Shown here piece after piece: positions 21,598-32,610 of a stretch of 64,000 bases of DNA. The stretch's first letter is position 1. Each line of letters starts with the position of its first letter. The notes beneath the pieces are model-generated. The model saw only the letters and a program-made list of their open reading frames with translations. It was not told the origin of the DNA and made no database searches. The DNA comes from Trichostrongylus colubriformis (Eukaryota; Nematoda; Chromadorea; Rhabditida; Trichostrongylidae). Made by a program: the position numbers and the translations under genes. The stretch covers positions 33,129,685 through 33,193,684 of the forward strand of contig OZ022257.1 of assembly GCA_963978905.1 (NCBI GenBank), in the 5' to 3' direction.

Positions 21598-22309
21598 GCT
21601 GATACTCTATCCATGAGTTGTAATTGCGAAGTTGATGTAATGAAGTACAACTCGCATTTTCCTTTCTTTTCTATCGAATCAAGGGAAAGTATTTCACTAA
21701 GCCTGCTGCTGGCAACTGCGCTCAGTAAGTTGCAGAGTGCATGACGGAGGGATAACAGATGGAAACTTATAATCAGCTAGCATGAAGTCCTTCCTAACAA
21801 CCTACTTCACGGTGTTTATAACAGGATGAAGTCATCTTGGAAGTGAGTGACACCTACCTAGCAGGTTGCAGAGACTAGCTCGTTGCACTTCCTCACGGAT
21901 GCTCATGGTGCAAACAGCAACACAAATAGAATGGCAAATGCAGTATAAAATTAGGAAGCCACAGACTTAGGGGAGCACCTCTAGCGGTGGCAATCGAAGG
22001 TGCGCTGTTGTGGCGATTATGCACACCTCCGAAGGTAACTGTGGCAAGACCCGTAGGGTGGAAAGGATCAATACTGCAAGACCGTTTAGGTGCTGATCTC
22101 CGTGAGCAGTTGTATTTCTCTATCAGTTCCCTTATCACAGTCGCTTATTCTCGCACGTACATACCGACAGACACATAGCCTAATTGGTTTAAATGATAGA
22201 AGAATTGTTTTTTACACTGCAGTAAGTGCTCTACAACAGACCTATTATCAATTAGTTTACAATAAGTATGTGGATTGGTGTGTGCGTCATAATTACTGAT
22301 ACCGATAAT
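21598..22309. other. No recognised feature
   Basis: Short overlapping ORFs on both strands without family resemblance, and no repeat shared with the rest of the window was noticed. Confidence 0.4.
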
Positions 22310-22452
22310 TACTGATAAAGAGCCTTCAAAGGTGAACATCAAGATCGTTTCGCCTTTCGCGTTGACCCTAGATTGCTGACATTCATAGGTGCTTAGCGGG
22401 GTGGTATAGAGGCAGTAATGGTAGGTGATGCAAATTGATAACTGTTGATAAG
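22310..22452 (-). repeat. Foldback-family arm fragment, left of Penelope insertion
   Basis: One unit in minus orientation (TTTCGCCTTTCGCGTTGA, GTGCTTAGCGGGGTGG, CAAATTGATAACTGTTGATA). It continues at 23288 after the Penelope insertion, showing that the two parts were once joined. Confidence 0.7.
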
Positions 22453-22521
22453 TTCTCCAAGTTCTCTCTTCTTGAAACCTTGGCATGCTGTTCAATTAAT
22501 CGTGTGTTGCTTTGCCAAACG

Positions 22522-22568
22522 AGGTTAGTAGGTGGATCTGACGTTTCGACCCTTTCGTCGTCTTCAGA
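22522..22568 (-). ncRNA. Inverted hammerhead-like motif in Penelope terminus
   Basis: Complement of the motif at 23190: CTGAAGACGAC, loop, GGTCGAAACGTC. Here stem II is a perfect 4-bp CGAC/GTCG pair, better than in the forward copy. Confidence 0.5.
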
Positions 22569-23189
22569 GGCCTTAAAAGCCCTACGGCAAGATAGGAGAC
22601 TGTACAAAATCCGGTGTGGTTTATGAGATTGAATGTAGGGCGTGCAATGGCAAGTATATTGGGGAGACAGGCCGCGTTCTGATAACGTGTATAAATGATA
22701 AATGAACATCTGGCCAGTAAGAGAAGGGGATCAATAACAACTCCACTTGAAAGGCACAGACGTGAACAGCACAGCGGGAATGACTTCGACGTGAAGTGCA
22801 AAATTTTGTCACATGAGACCGAGATTTCATCTAAGAAGGCATTAGAAGCGTTTTGGATATCCGTAAGGAATCCAATAATGAACAACAGAAATGAGTGTCC
22901 TTCAATCACAAGTGCATTCCTGCCGTTTGTACCGCCTCTGTGGGTTAAAATGTCGCGACTGACAGCACCGTCATTTGTCAACACCGCTGTATAGTGATTC
23001 TCAGTCGCACATTATACTAACACGAGTCGGTCGCGACGTCCCACCACTCGCGGTGGATCACGGGGTGAGTTCAATTCCTTTTTTTCGTCTATTCGACTCT
23101 TCATGGATTGAGTGGGTAAGTACGAAATGCTAGGGTCTTTGGCGCTTGATCAGGAAAGTCAAAGGCCAGCAAACTTCGAACCCCTTTTT

Positions 23190-23235
23190 TAGGCCTCTGA
23201 AGACGACGAAAGGTTCGAAACGTCGGGCTAAAAGT
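23190..23235 (+). ncRNA. Hammerhead-ribozyme-like motif in Penelope terminus
   Basis: Core order CTGAAGA (23197-23203), a stem-loop CGAC...TTCG, GAAA (23217-23220) and GTC (23222-23224), the expected cleavage triplet. Flanks TTTTTTAGGCCT and GGGCTAAAAG can form stem I. Penelope-like elements are known to carry hammerhead motifs. Stem III is almost absent here, so self-cleavage is doubtful for this copy. Confidence 0.5.
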
Positions 23236-23287
23236 AAAACTGATCCACCTACTAACCTCGTTCGGCAAAGCAACAAACGATTAATTG

Positions 23288-23940
23288 AACTGTTGATAAG
23301 ATTCAATAAGGTGTCTCAGAAGGCAAGTGTGGCGTAATCCTTCGACTTTTCGCGCTAAATCTACAGCGTTGACACTCATAGGTATTCAGCGGAGTGGGAC
23401 GGAACGAGGACATTAATTGATGGTGATCCAAATTGATAACGGTTGATAAGATTGATGATTTGCGTTGAAACGCAAATGTCGCCAAAGCCGTTTTGCTTTT
23501 GCCTTGAATCTAGAGGAAGACGCTCGTACATGTTCTGCGGCAGGAGCGAGGAATATTAGTGATGTATTATCCGAACTGATAAAGTTTAAATGACTTATCA
23601 TGTTCACCCAATCCGTTCTGCTTTTTTAGCTGAAATAGAGTGTTCACATCATAGGTGTGGCACGGGGATTGGAAAGGTTACTGATTTGATCAAATAACGA
23701 TAAGAGTCAGGGGCTGATAAGAGTCAGTAGCAAGTGAATGGGGAAATCCTGTACACCGCTGACTACTACCTTCACCATAGAAGTGTCGTATGCTCAGTAC
23801 CACTGGATTATCATACTTCGCCTAAATTCTGATATCACTAGCACCGATGTATCGACCGCAAACTGTCCAGCCTCCTGGATAATGAAATCTGTCATTTGGT
23901 ACTGCGATCTGCATGAATAATTAAATAGGATCTACATTCG
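23288..23940 (-). repeat. Foldback-family arm, decayed
   Basis: Continuation of 22310-22452: units with GTCGCCAAAGCCGTTTTGC, GATAACGGTTGATAAGAT, and the outer-arm block GATATCACTAGCACCGATGT ... TACTGCGATCTGCATGA. The right boundary is set where a spacer-loop sequence of another copy begins (ACTATATATAATTCGC at 23970). Confidence 0.55.
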
Positions 23941-24129
23941 TTATATGTGGTGAGGCAAAAGAATCATCCTACTATATATAATTCGCTTAGTATGTCTGTG
24001 CGTGTGTGTGTATTTGTGTGTGTCCGTCCGTCTGTTTGTCACGAAATTCATGCCTCGCGTCGTAGCAGAGCTGCGACGCTGGATTTTACAAGTGATATAG
24101 AGGGTGCCAGGGGAACCCCAGCGGTGGTG

Positions 24130-25080
24130 GACCGAAAGTGATAACAGCTGATAAGGGCTGATAAGGAGCCTCGGAAGGCAAATGTCGCCAAATCCGTTTC
24201 GCCTTCCGCTTTGATCCAAGGCGCTAACACTCATAGGTGTTGTGCGGGGTGGGACGGGGACATTAATGGTGGGTGTTCCAGCTTGATAACGATTGATAAG
24301 ATTTGATAAGGAGCATGAGAAGGCGAATGTCGCCAAATTCGTTTCGCCTTTCGCGTTGATCCAAGAGCGCTAACACTCATAGGTGTTGTGCGGGGTGGGA
24401 CGGGCACATTAATGGTGGGTGATCCAGCTTGATAATGGTTGATAAGATTCGATAAGGAGCGTAAAAAGGCTAGAGTCGTCGAATCCGTTTCGCTTTCTGC
24501 ATTGGTCTTGGAGCATTCGTACACACAGGTGCTTTGCGGGGTAGGACGGGGACAGTAATGGTGGGTGATCCAGCTTGATAACGGTTGATAAGACTGGATA
24601 AGGAGCGTTAAAAGGCTAGAGTCATCGAATCCGTTTCGCTTTCTGCATTGGTCTCGGAGCATTCGTACACACAGGTGCTTTGCGGGGTAGGACGGGAACA
24701 TTAATGGTGGGTGATCCAGCTTGATAACGGTTGATAAGATTGGATAAGGAGCGTAAAAAGGCTAGAGTCGTCGACCGTTTCGCTTTTCGCATTGGTCCCG
24801 GAGCGTTCATGCTCACAGGTGTTTTGCGGAGTGGAAAAGGACATTGATGGTGGCTGATCCAAAATGATAATGGTGTTAAGGTCTGATAAGGAGCATGAGA
24901 GGACGTATGTCGTCATATTCGTTTCGCCTTTCGCGTTGATCCATGAGAGCTGACACTCATGAGCAGAATGGGACGGGATATTCATAGTAGTGGGTGATCC
25001 AAAGTGATGATGGTTGAGGAGATCCGATTAGGAGCGTGAGAAGGAAAATGTCACCAACCGGTACGCTTTTGCGGCTAACG
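24130..25080 (-). repeat. 146-bp tandem units, best-preserved block
   Basis: ACATTAATGGTGGGTG anchors near 24260, 24407, 24553 and 24700 give 146-147 bp periods. Neighbouring units at 24460-24760 are nearly identical over long stretches, indicating recent unit duplication. Short ORFs running through it are by-products of the period. Confidence 0.75.
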
Positions 25081-25606
25081 GTGGGACCTTAATGGTACTG
25101 TTGGGTACAGGGGCCTCAGTGTACAGTGACTGATAAGAACCGCCAGGAATTGGATGGGATGAAATCCTTTACATCGCCTGCTACTACTATACGACCGCTT
25201 TATCAAAAGCGTCTGATGCTCAGTGCCTTTTGGTGAACATATTTTGTTTATGCTCTGATATCACTAACGATGTATCGACACTGAGTTGCCTAGCGTTCCA
25301 AAAAAGGGTGCATAATCATGATACACCTATATTTGTGATAGCAAAGCAAGCGTCTCACTCGGAATCATTTTCTAATGCGGTACTGGCAGCAACACTGGGT
25401 ATCGACACTAGCAACACTAGACATGCGAAATTCCAAATAGTGAAGCATGTTCACGAATAAGATAAACATCGATAAGCGGGATATGTATCTACCATCAATG
25501 TGTAGGAAATAGATGGTCAGCAAGTGAACTAATTGTTACCAATCGATGCAATCGAATTCGAAACTATCGATGTCTAATCTATCCAAACTGTCAATGATGA
25601 CTTAGA

Positions 25607-25868
25607 CCAGTTGGCTCGCGCACTCTACTCGCGCGATTTGTGTCGATGACGTGCAAAACGGGTTCGATGCAAAGTTACTGAAGTATAATAACACCGAAAT
25701 GCTTTTTTATCAAGCCATCTTCTCTGCTTTTATCCAAATAAGTAGCTCAGCTGAAAGCAGAGGAAAGGAAATTTCCACTCCATCCACAACTGTGGTCATG
25801 CCGATCAAACCAATTTTGCACAACATCGCCATGAATCGCGCGCAGTAGTGTGCGCGAACCAACAGGTT
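25607..25868. repeat. ~260-bp palindromic MITE, copy 3
   Basis: CCAGTTGGCTCGCGCAC at the left and GCGCGCAGTAGTGTGCGCG at the right; interior AGCTCAGCTGAAAGCAGAGG as in copy 2. Confidence 0.6.
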
Positions 25869-26284
25869 TTCAATGTAGTATCACAAGCTGCAAACCCTAC
25901 CGCTAGACTATCTGAAATTCTACCTAGTGATACATTGTGAGAAAATGATAAACATCAGTATACGGTGAATGGAATTACCACCAAAATGCAAGAATTACAT
26001 GCACGAGATGGTCAAAGCCCTTCCAATCGATGTGATCTGGGATGGTAGTAAAGTAGCGGAAACGGCAATAATAAGAACACACCTACTTCCAAGTGAGCTG
26101 TAGACCTCGTGAAGCGGGCTAAACCGACCTCACAAGCCTTCCTATTATATGAGAGTGAATATATAGTACAAGCAAGCTATTGGGTTGTTCGGAAAGTTCT
26201 CAGCGCTTTGTGCTACTATTTTTCGCAGAATCATTGCTGATTGAAAACTCATTCTTCCTTGAGTCTCAGTAGTCAAAAGTCAAA

Positions 26285-26560
26285 AAGGACAAGGTTTCTC
26301 AGAAATACTTTGCTACGATCCGCACATCCTAGCTCCATTCAGAATTCTGGTGGCTGAATGGAATGTGGTGTCCGTATACAATGACTTGCGGTGGCCAGCC
26401 GATGTACAAGTCAGTGCCTTTGTCCTCTCAGACGATTCTGGTGCCAATTTACCGATTCCGGAGGGATGGGAGGCTTGGTTGGCCTGGACATGCGTTGATG
26501 CGGGATTTGATCCCCGCACCATGAGAATAGAGTGCGCGGAGTTGTCCCAAGGGTCTTAAA
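26285..26560 (-). mobile_element. tRNA-headed SINE, copy 1
   Basis: On the minus strand it contains TGGTGCGGGGATCAAATCCC (B-box match GATCAAATC), ACGCATGTCCAGGCCAACC, AATTGGCACCAGAATCGTCT, a CAAGTCATTGTATA block and the tail CCACCAGAATTCTGAATGG. The same blocks in the same order occur at 60550-59088 and 62120-62395. The A-box region is partly deleted here. Inserted in the mariner element. Confidence 0.7.
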
Positions 26561-26564
26561 GCGT

Positions 26565-27523
26565 GTCAAAAAAGCAACTTCGGACGATATTTTTCTCTTC
26601 AACTATAAATCGGGTCAATCAGCAGTCGAGCCACCTCGACGAATTAACCAGGTATGAGGGCCTGATAGCGCTGGAGAAAATACCGTGCGACAATGGTTCA
26701 ACGAATACCGTGCTGGAGATTTCAGCCTTGATGATGAACCTCTAGTTGGTCGATCTGAAGCAATCCGAGGATCTGATGAAGGCTCACCTATTCCAAACAG
26801 AGGGAGACAAAAAAGTAGGCAGTATCACTGATGCGGGTGCTACGCATTAGATAGGTGAAAAACTCGACAAGTGGATGACCCACAATTTGAGTGATCGGCA
26901 AAATTGGCTCGTCTCAAGATTTTTTCTTATCTGCTTTTGCGCAATAGAAACGACCCGCTTTTGGACAGAATTGTTGCCTGTGATGAAAAGTAGATCATGT
27001 GTGATAACGGAGGACGTTCCGCACAGTGGTTGAATGCCGCCAACCATCGAAGCAATTTCTAGAGCAAGTTTCTACGAAAAAAGATTATGGTCACAGTGTG
27101 GCGGTCATCGGCTGGTGTGATCCACTATGACGTTTTGTCACCAGGTCAAACATCACAGCAGAGTCCTACTGTGAGGAAATCGACGAAATGTACTGGAAAC
27201 TGCGTCAGCTGCAGCCAGCACTTTTCAACAGAAAGGGTTCGGATCTTTTGCATGACAACGCCCGCGCACACGTTTTACGTGTCACTATCCGTAAGTGGAA
27301 CGAATTGGGGGTAGAAGTTCTATCTCACCTACCATACTCCGACCTCACCAACCGACTCTCACCTTTTCGAACATTTCCAGAACTTCCTTGCTGGGAAATA
27401 CCTCATCAATCGAAACCAGGCGAGAAAACCTTCATGGATTTCGTGGTAGACCACCCGGTTTTTCCTTTGATGGGATTTATCAACGGGTGTTACTTTGGCA
27501 ATGATCGTTTGAAGCGACACTGA
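26565..27523 (+). pseudogene. Mariner transposase remnant
   Basis: The N-terminal paired helix-turn-helix region and the HDNARAH catalytic block are readable but lie in different frames. The final open segment (27188-27523) ends near the 3' terminal repeat with the family's usual FINGCYFGNDRL tail. The third catalytic residue region (YSPDLAP in relatives) is degraded to YSDLTNRLSP. Confidence 0.75.
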
Positions 27524-27553
27524 AAACGGTGAGGATTTTCGGACAACCTGATA

Positions 27554-29630
27554 ATAGTTACATGAAGACACATCATTATAGTGGTGAGTAAGAGAACTGG
27601 TAGTAAAATACAAAGTAAATGCAGAGACGCAGGCCAGTGTAGTTACCACGTTACCGCTAGTGAATGCAGATATGCAGATTGTTTAAATTACCGCCAGCCG
27701 GAGGTAACCAAAACATCTGCGTTCCTGCATCAGTAGGCCTCAAACTAGAAGTGAACTAATAGTTGTAAAGGATGTTTGGTAGCTGTTGGAAAGATTTCTA
27801 TAGGGAAACCATACGTGAAACCCTGATAGAAAGGAAAAGGGGGAGGGTGAGAGGCAGAGAAGAAGAAAGAGGGTGTGTGTGGAGAGAGGGACAGGCAGTA
27901 AGGATATGTGGCAGAATGCAACAGTACGATATGGCAAGGCCCTAGATATGATATAACAAAACTCCAATATAGTAGTGTGACAGGTTTTTGACACGTCAGT
28001 CACCTTGAGAGATGTTTACCCACGATGACACAAATCAGTATCTCATCCTGCTCTAATGAAGGAGTTTAACGTTAACCGCCTCAATTACTACTTGGTATAA
28101 TTGCACTGTTGCTGGGTATAACTTTAAGTAAAGGGTTCGGAAACGGTTTCCACTACAGGTTCGCCTACAATGAAGAGTTGGCAGATACGGGGACGGTTAC
28201 CTTCCACTTTCACCTGATATAATCTCAGAGCTACAGGCACCTAACCGTTGTTCCTATCTGCCAGTTTCGAGTAGATCACTATCGTCTCTGATCCACAAGT
28301 ATGAACCTCAAACTGAATCAATGTCAAATAGTGACCACTATAACCTGATTGTTAAGTGACAAGGGGACTAACGAATTCCGCTCTCGATCCTACATCATTT
28401 GCACAGAAGGATGTCGACTGCTAAATCATCTGGACTTCCGTAAAGAGATAGATGTGATATGTAACTATGAACGATTCGATTGTCAATTACCACCACGAAT
28501 AAATACTCAGCAAGTGAGTGTTGTTTCCAAAGATACTAGTAGAGCTAGCTCTCGGTACTGCGCTTACTACAGTGTGGAGTTGTGCAATGTGAACTTTTTG
28601 CTCCCGGTTGATAATAATCGGCTATCTCCACATTGCATAATTTCGTGTCGTTCGCGCAGGTTTGTGCGATAGCTCAACTGGCAGAGAAACAAAGAAAAAG
28701 GTACGATCAAAGCTCCTATCCTAAAATCTGAAAAACATGAAAGAACTGTATGCCTGTAACGAGAAAGGTGAGGAGACTTCTAAGGTTTATTATGGATAAT
28801 CTGTGAATGTTGAGTATTTTTTCAGTCTCATTTTGACTTTGACAAAAGAGGTTATTAAGCTTTGAAGTGCTCGTGCTCAGAGGCGCTCAGTCTGTCACAC
28901 TTGTATAATTGCCAGATTTCAGCGAATGATAGTGATCTACTCATCGGAATACAACCTTATGTTACTACATGATTGAACCCACCATATATTCTGGGCTGCC
29001 CGCTTCTCTAATCTAATTGAACGAGTTATGATGCGGCGACGGCAAAACAGAGATCAAGCGAAAATGGGAGCGGTTTGTAGTCTTCGCTGTTTATAGGTAG
29101 TAGTGATCATGATTGGCTTACTTTGTGAAGTTTTCGAGCAAGCAAGTGTAAACTCCGAGCCTTGTTGTGGTATATGTGGCTTGTCTCAACAATCCAGCGC
29201 TTAAACCATTGTAAAGTTCCAATATGCCTTCATTTTTGATAATGGATGATAACACATGGAAGCTTGTTTTAAACTTCTTGCCTAAAATTTTCAGACGCTA
29301 TAATTGCGCTATCAAGAACATACCCGTCCCATTGTCCCTTGCATTCAATACTTGGGTACTTCTCCCTTGCGGTCAACTCTATTTGTAAGCTCTTTTCCAC
29401 AGCTCTCACGGTACCATCAGCCTCAATTCGCACAAGTAGTGCTATATACTCAAGTTTTGGTAAGCCACAAATTCGATAAATGGACCGTAATTCAAGTTTT
29501 TCTCAGAAGCCCAAAAACCTTTTGCCTCTTTTTCTTGTTTTTGCGATACCTCATCCACCTGCACCAATACTATTCTAGACACGTTCGAAGAAGCATCTTT
29601 AAATGATATTTATCCATTACATAAGATCAG
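27554..29630. other. No recognised gene or repeat
   Basis: Contains a purine-rich stretch (about 27825-27905) and some 100-residue ORFs (28349-28672, 29304-29606) with no family resemblance. The ORF 28349-28672 is Cys-containing but has no recognisable splice context. Confidence 0.4.
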
Positions 29631-29633
29631 TTG

Positions 29634-29700
29634 CGCTGGCGCACACTAGTGCACGCGTAACACAAGCATGCAAAATGGACTCGATCGATATCGACTGATC
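29634..29700. repeat. Partial copy of the GCGCACAC MITE
   Basis: CTGGCGCACACTAGTGCACGCG followed by a TGCAAAATGGACTCGATCG block matches one end of the ~260-bp MITE; the rest is missing. Confidence 0.4.
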
Positions 29701-30008
29701 AGTATCATCATTCGAACGGTTTACAGAAAGAGGGATCCCGCAAAATGGGGAAAGGAGACCATGTCCGCTCAATCTTGTCCTTCCGCATCGATTCCACTAT
29801 GCTGGGCGTGAGCCATGCTTGTATCTCCATGCACATCCACCACTATACCTGAGCTCAGACAGTCTAGCGGTCGAAGTATTTTGTTGCTACTGGCATCGCA
29901 GTAGGTGTTGTGTTCACTTTAACTGAGCTTTTAGCGGTAGAATGAATGGTTAGTCAAGTGCTCGTTTACCGCTACTTACCCTATCTCTACAGAGCACTAT
30001 CAGTCTTC

Positions 30009-30256
30009 AAATGCGATGATGCTTTATAGGTCGACCAGTCCGATCGTCCAGCTGCCGCTGGGCGCTCCTTCTTCTTGAAGGGCCCGGCTTCGCCACGCGC
30101 CTTCGAAATTTCATTTTTCCTATGAATGCGTTTTACACACTCTTTACATACGTCAGAGATTATTACCGATATGGACACCGAAAATGAGCCCTCGGTCATA
30201 AAGTTTTTAAAAGTACAAGTTTTTAAAAGTAAATGTGGCGATTGTTCAGCGCACAC
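30009..30256 (-). CDS. Candidate C-terminal exon of unknown gene
   Basis: Coding-looking sequence with GC-rich third positions ending in TAG at about 29987-29989: VCKECVKRIHRKNEISKARG, then KKKERPAAAGRSDW and a Ser-rich end. Highly basic, with a CxxC pair. No family recognised. The upstream part of the ORF (above about 30190) looks less coding, so a splice acceptor inside it is likely. Confidence 0.3.
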
Positions 30257-30365
30257 TGAGCAGGATGGGAAAAGCGCATATCTTCCGCAAAGACATCACT
30301 ATATTCATGCTGATAGATAGCGAAAGAGAAGGCGTTAAGGCAATACGTCGTATTAGATAGACCTA

Positions 30366-30560
30366 GTAACATCTTGGCATTATTGTGGGCATGATTTCAT
30401 GAAAACCCAATTTAGCGATACATCGTCTTATTCTCCTGGCCTCCTCAAAAGGCAACTCCTCGCTGCTCTTCGAAGTCACAGTAATAGTAGCTTTCTGCAT
30501 TAGACCGGAATAAATGGAATTCACAGCCATGGCTCTGCGAAGGAATTTGACCAGACCCAA
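30366..30560 (-). CDS. Candidate exon of unknown gene
   Basis: 65-residue open frame: AVNSIYSGLMQKATITVTSK, then EELPFEEARRIRRCIAKLGF. A second frame on the same strand is also open for part of it, so the frame choice is unsure. It is on the same strand as, and 110 bp upstream of, the ORF at 30256 and might belong to the same gene. Confidence 0.22.
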
Positions 30561-31389
30561 TCACTAAGCCTCATGTGTCGATCGACACTGAAGCAAACCC
30601 ATATAGTTTTGGCGGAGCCAGTACTGCAACCTCAAAAAGCGGAGCACTGGAGTAGAGTAGTGACTACTGACGCCCTGTGTGTAAAGAGTGAGTAGAATTC
30701 AGAGAACAATGAAACCTGAAAGGGCTGGCCGAGCCGGCCGCCCTGAGAAGGGGAATCGGCCGAGGGCAGCTTGACGATCCGACTATATATCTATATATGT
30801 ATCCATACGATAATGTTAACAGGAGCTGCTTAACAAGGATCATGGTATTATACTGTTGGATTCACGCATATCCGCACACCCATTACTCACAGAAATAAGA
30901 GAATGTACTCTCTTTCAAAATCTACCACCCGCCTCCGGCCCTCTGCGCGCTTCATGATAGCTAACTAAGCTAACAATGATTTGCTAAAAAGCCTGAAGCA
31001 GTTTTCATTTATCCAATAAACCACCCTATGGTCGGCTAGTCCAAGTGTTACTCTTCCTCCTACAGCTAAACATAGCTGCATGCCATCCCAGTGTGCCAAC
31101 ATCCACTGCCACGTCAACACCCCGCAGGAATACGGTGAAGGTACGAAATAGGTGTTATATAAGCAGGTGGTGCTATCACAGTGATACTCCAACACCCGTC
31201 AGATTCTCCCTACTAAGCGGTTGCTTTGCTCTATCATTCCCTCCCAGCCACTTGCGTGGAGACAGACATTCTGGCAAAATGACCAACAGATACACACAAA
31301 ATTAGTGGTCTATATAATAGAGCGGTTGGGCTATCACACAGTACTGTGCGAATTAATCGTTATGTATTCAACTCAATAGAAGGGAATTC
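30561..31389. other. No recognised feature
   Basis: Includes a short GC-rich palindromic patch near 30720-30770 (GGCCGAGCCGGCCGCCC) and otherwise unremarkable sequence. Confidence 0.4.
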
Positions 31390-31505
31390 ATTGGTCGATG
31401 TTGACTTTTGCTGAGCATCTACTTCCTACATATAGGTGATAGATATAAACCGATATCGAAGATATCCCACTGAGGAAGGTCACCATTTTTCGCAGGTCAG
31501 ATGTA
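31390..31505. repeat. Foldback outer-arm remnant
   Basis: TTTGCTGAGCATCTACTTCC with CATATAGGTGATAGATATAA resembles the block at 34517-34560. This suggests the Penelope pair was inserted into or next to a foldback arm. Confidence 0.35.
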
Positions 31506-32087
31506 TTAGAGCTTCTTCTGTCGTGCCAACGAAGTTGTTGGAATATTTATTATTGGCCTGAGGTTTCGACCATATCGTCTTCCCAAAGGCCTAAACGTGG
31601 CTCAAGATTAGAATTTTGTCCACTACACCGCCAAACGCCTCATCCCCCTAGCGGTTTTGACGGAGATCTAGGAAAGCACCGGAGAAATCCCGAACGTCAG
31701 AAACAAACTCACCCAGTCCACCACCGTACAAGTGGAACAACGCCACTCCGAGTTAGTTTTAATTAGTGAATGAGAGATGACATGTCGCCCTTATACATAT
31801 ATGTATAGTACAATTTGGGACGTGCATGTCTCCCATTTTCAGATCAGTGGCTCACAATGTGGTGCAAATGGCAAGAGGTCATTCGTGACGGATAAGCACT
31901 CATTTCGGTTGTTCATACTTGGATTTCTTGCGGGAATCCAAAACGCCTCGAGCACTTTTCTGGCAGAAATCTCAGTCTCATATGCCAAAATTCTGCACAT
32001 AACATCAAAAACGTTGCCGCTATGCTCCTCGATCATATGCTTTCCCAAAGGTGTTCTTACGTTACCACGCCCTTTGCCAGCAACATG

Positions 32088-32610
32088 TTAGTGTATACGT
32101 ATTGCTAGTGCTGTCCCAGTCTCCCCGATGTACGCTGCGTTACATGTCAGACATTCAATCAAGTAGACGACGCCGATTTTGGCGCAATCCCAAATTTTAC
32201 CATACGGACATGTTACACAGTTCTCTGATATGCATCGCTTGTCGTAAAGCCAGTTTCGTAAGAGTTGGTTTTTGATATTGCCATTAGGAATATTAACTAT
32301 GACAACATCATCGTCTAGTTGTGCTTGAACAAGGCACTTTCGAATCGCAGGAGTAATTCTATCAGAGATGAAAGGTATGCACCGGGGGACCTTATCCAAA
32401 CGTGGTACACTACGGTGCTCAGTGCGAACTCTGCCACAATGTTCCGGTACAACATAGCCATTAGATGTAGCTATGTCAGAAGCTAGGCGTGTGGATTCCC
32501 GTCGCTCTGCCGGGCCAGTGCATACATTTGCAACCGTCTTGAACATGTTCCTAACAACTGCATGCTCCACGGCAGAAGGATGTGCAGATGTGGCGTGAAT
32601 CAAGATGTTT
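32088..32610 (-). pseudogene. Penelope GIY-YIG endonuclease domain, left copy
   Basis: Continues the reverse transcriptase in another frame: ATSAHPSAVEHAVVRNMFK, ERRESTRLASDIATSNGY, then the linker CISENCVTCPYGKIWDC and the catalytic block GVVYLIECLTCNAAYIGETG (GIY-YIG variant with the essential Glu in a later helix). The C-terminal stretch, AYETEISARKVLEAFWIPAR, is found near 31950. Cys residues of the CCHH-like linker are present. Confidence 0.82.

Larger units (their letters stand above)
22453..23287 (+). mobile_element. Truncated Penelope-like element with inverted flanking ends
   Basis: An 835-bp insertion flanked by the 13-bp direct repeat AACTGTTGATAAG (22440-22452 and 23288-23300). 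Structure: an inverted terminal segment (about 22490-22590), a plus-strand C-terminal GIY-YIG fragment (about 22600-22990), and a forward terminal segment (23186-23287). The two terminal segments are complementary over ~100 bp, the arrangement reported for Penelope elements (pseudo-LTRs with an inverted partial copy). Coding traces include IECRACNGKYIGETGRVL (near 22625), but stops follow. Confidence 0.8.
23960..26050 (-). mobile_element. Foldback-family half element
   Basis: Starts in the spacer loop (CTATATATAATTCGCTTAG), passes through ATGCCTCGCGTCGTAGC, six to seven 146-bp units (24130-25080), then the outer arm (25081-25606) and the MITE copy 3 (25607-25868). The outer-arm block recurs in diverged form at 25870-26050. 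Order and orientation equal the right half of the element at 5008-13644. No matching left half lies alongside. Confidence 0.7.
26180..27551 (+). mobile_element. Mariner element, inactive, carrying a SINE
   Basis: 1372 bp flanked by TA (26178-26179 and 27552-27553). Ends are TTGGGTTGTTCGGAAAGTTC and the complement of TCAGGTTGTCCGAAAATCCT. Transposase traces on the plus strand: QLRTIFLFNYKSGQSAV (26575), GENTVRQWFNEYRAGDFSLD (26674), SAGVIHYD (~27109), LLHDNARAHVLRVTIRKWNE (27246, containing the second catalytic Asp) and VEVLSHLPYS. Many frameshifts. The SINE 26285-26560 lies between the 5' end and the start of the transposase. Confidence 0.85.

Noticed and set aside
22383..22984. Minus-strand ORFs of 108 and 162 residues
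   Set aside because: They are antisense shadows of the Penelope fragment read on the plus strand.
24130..25080. Regularly spaced repeats suggestive of a CRISPR array
   Set aside because: Units are 146 bp with no unique spacers, no cas genes, and the context is eukaryotic.
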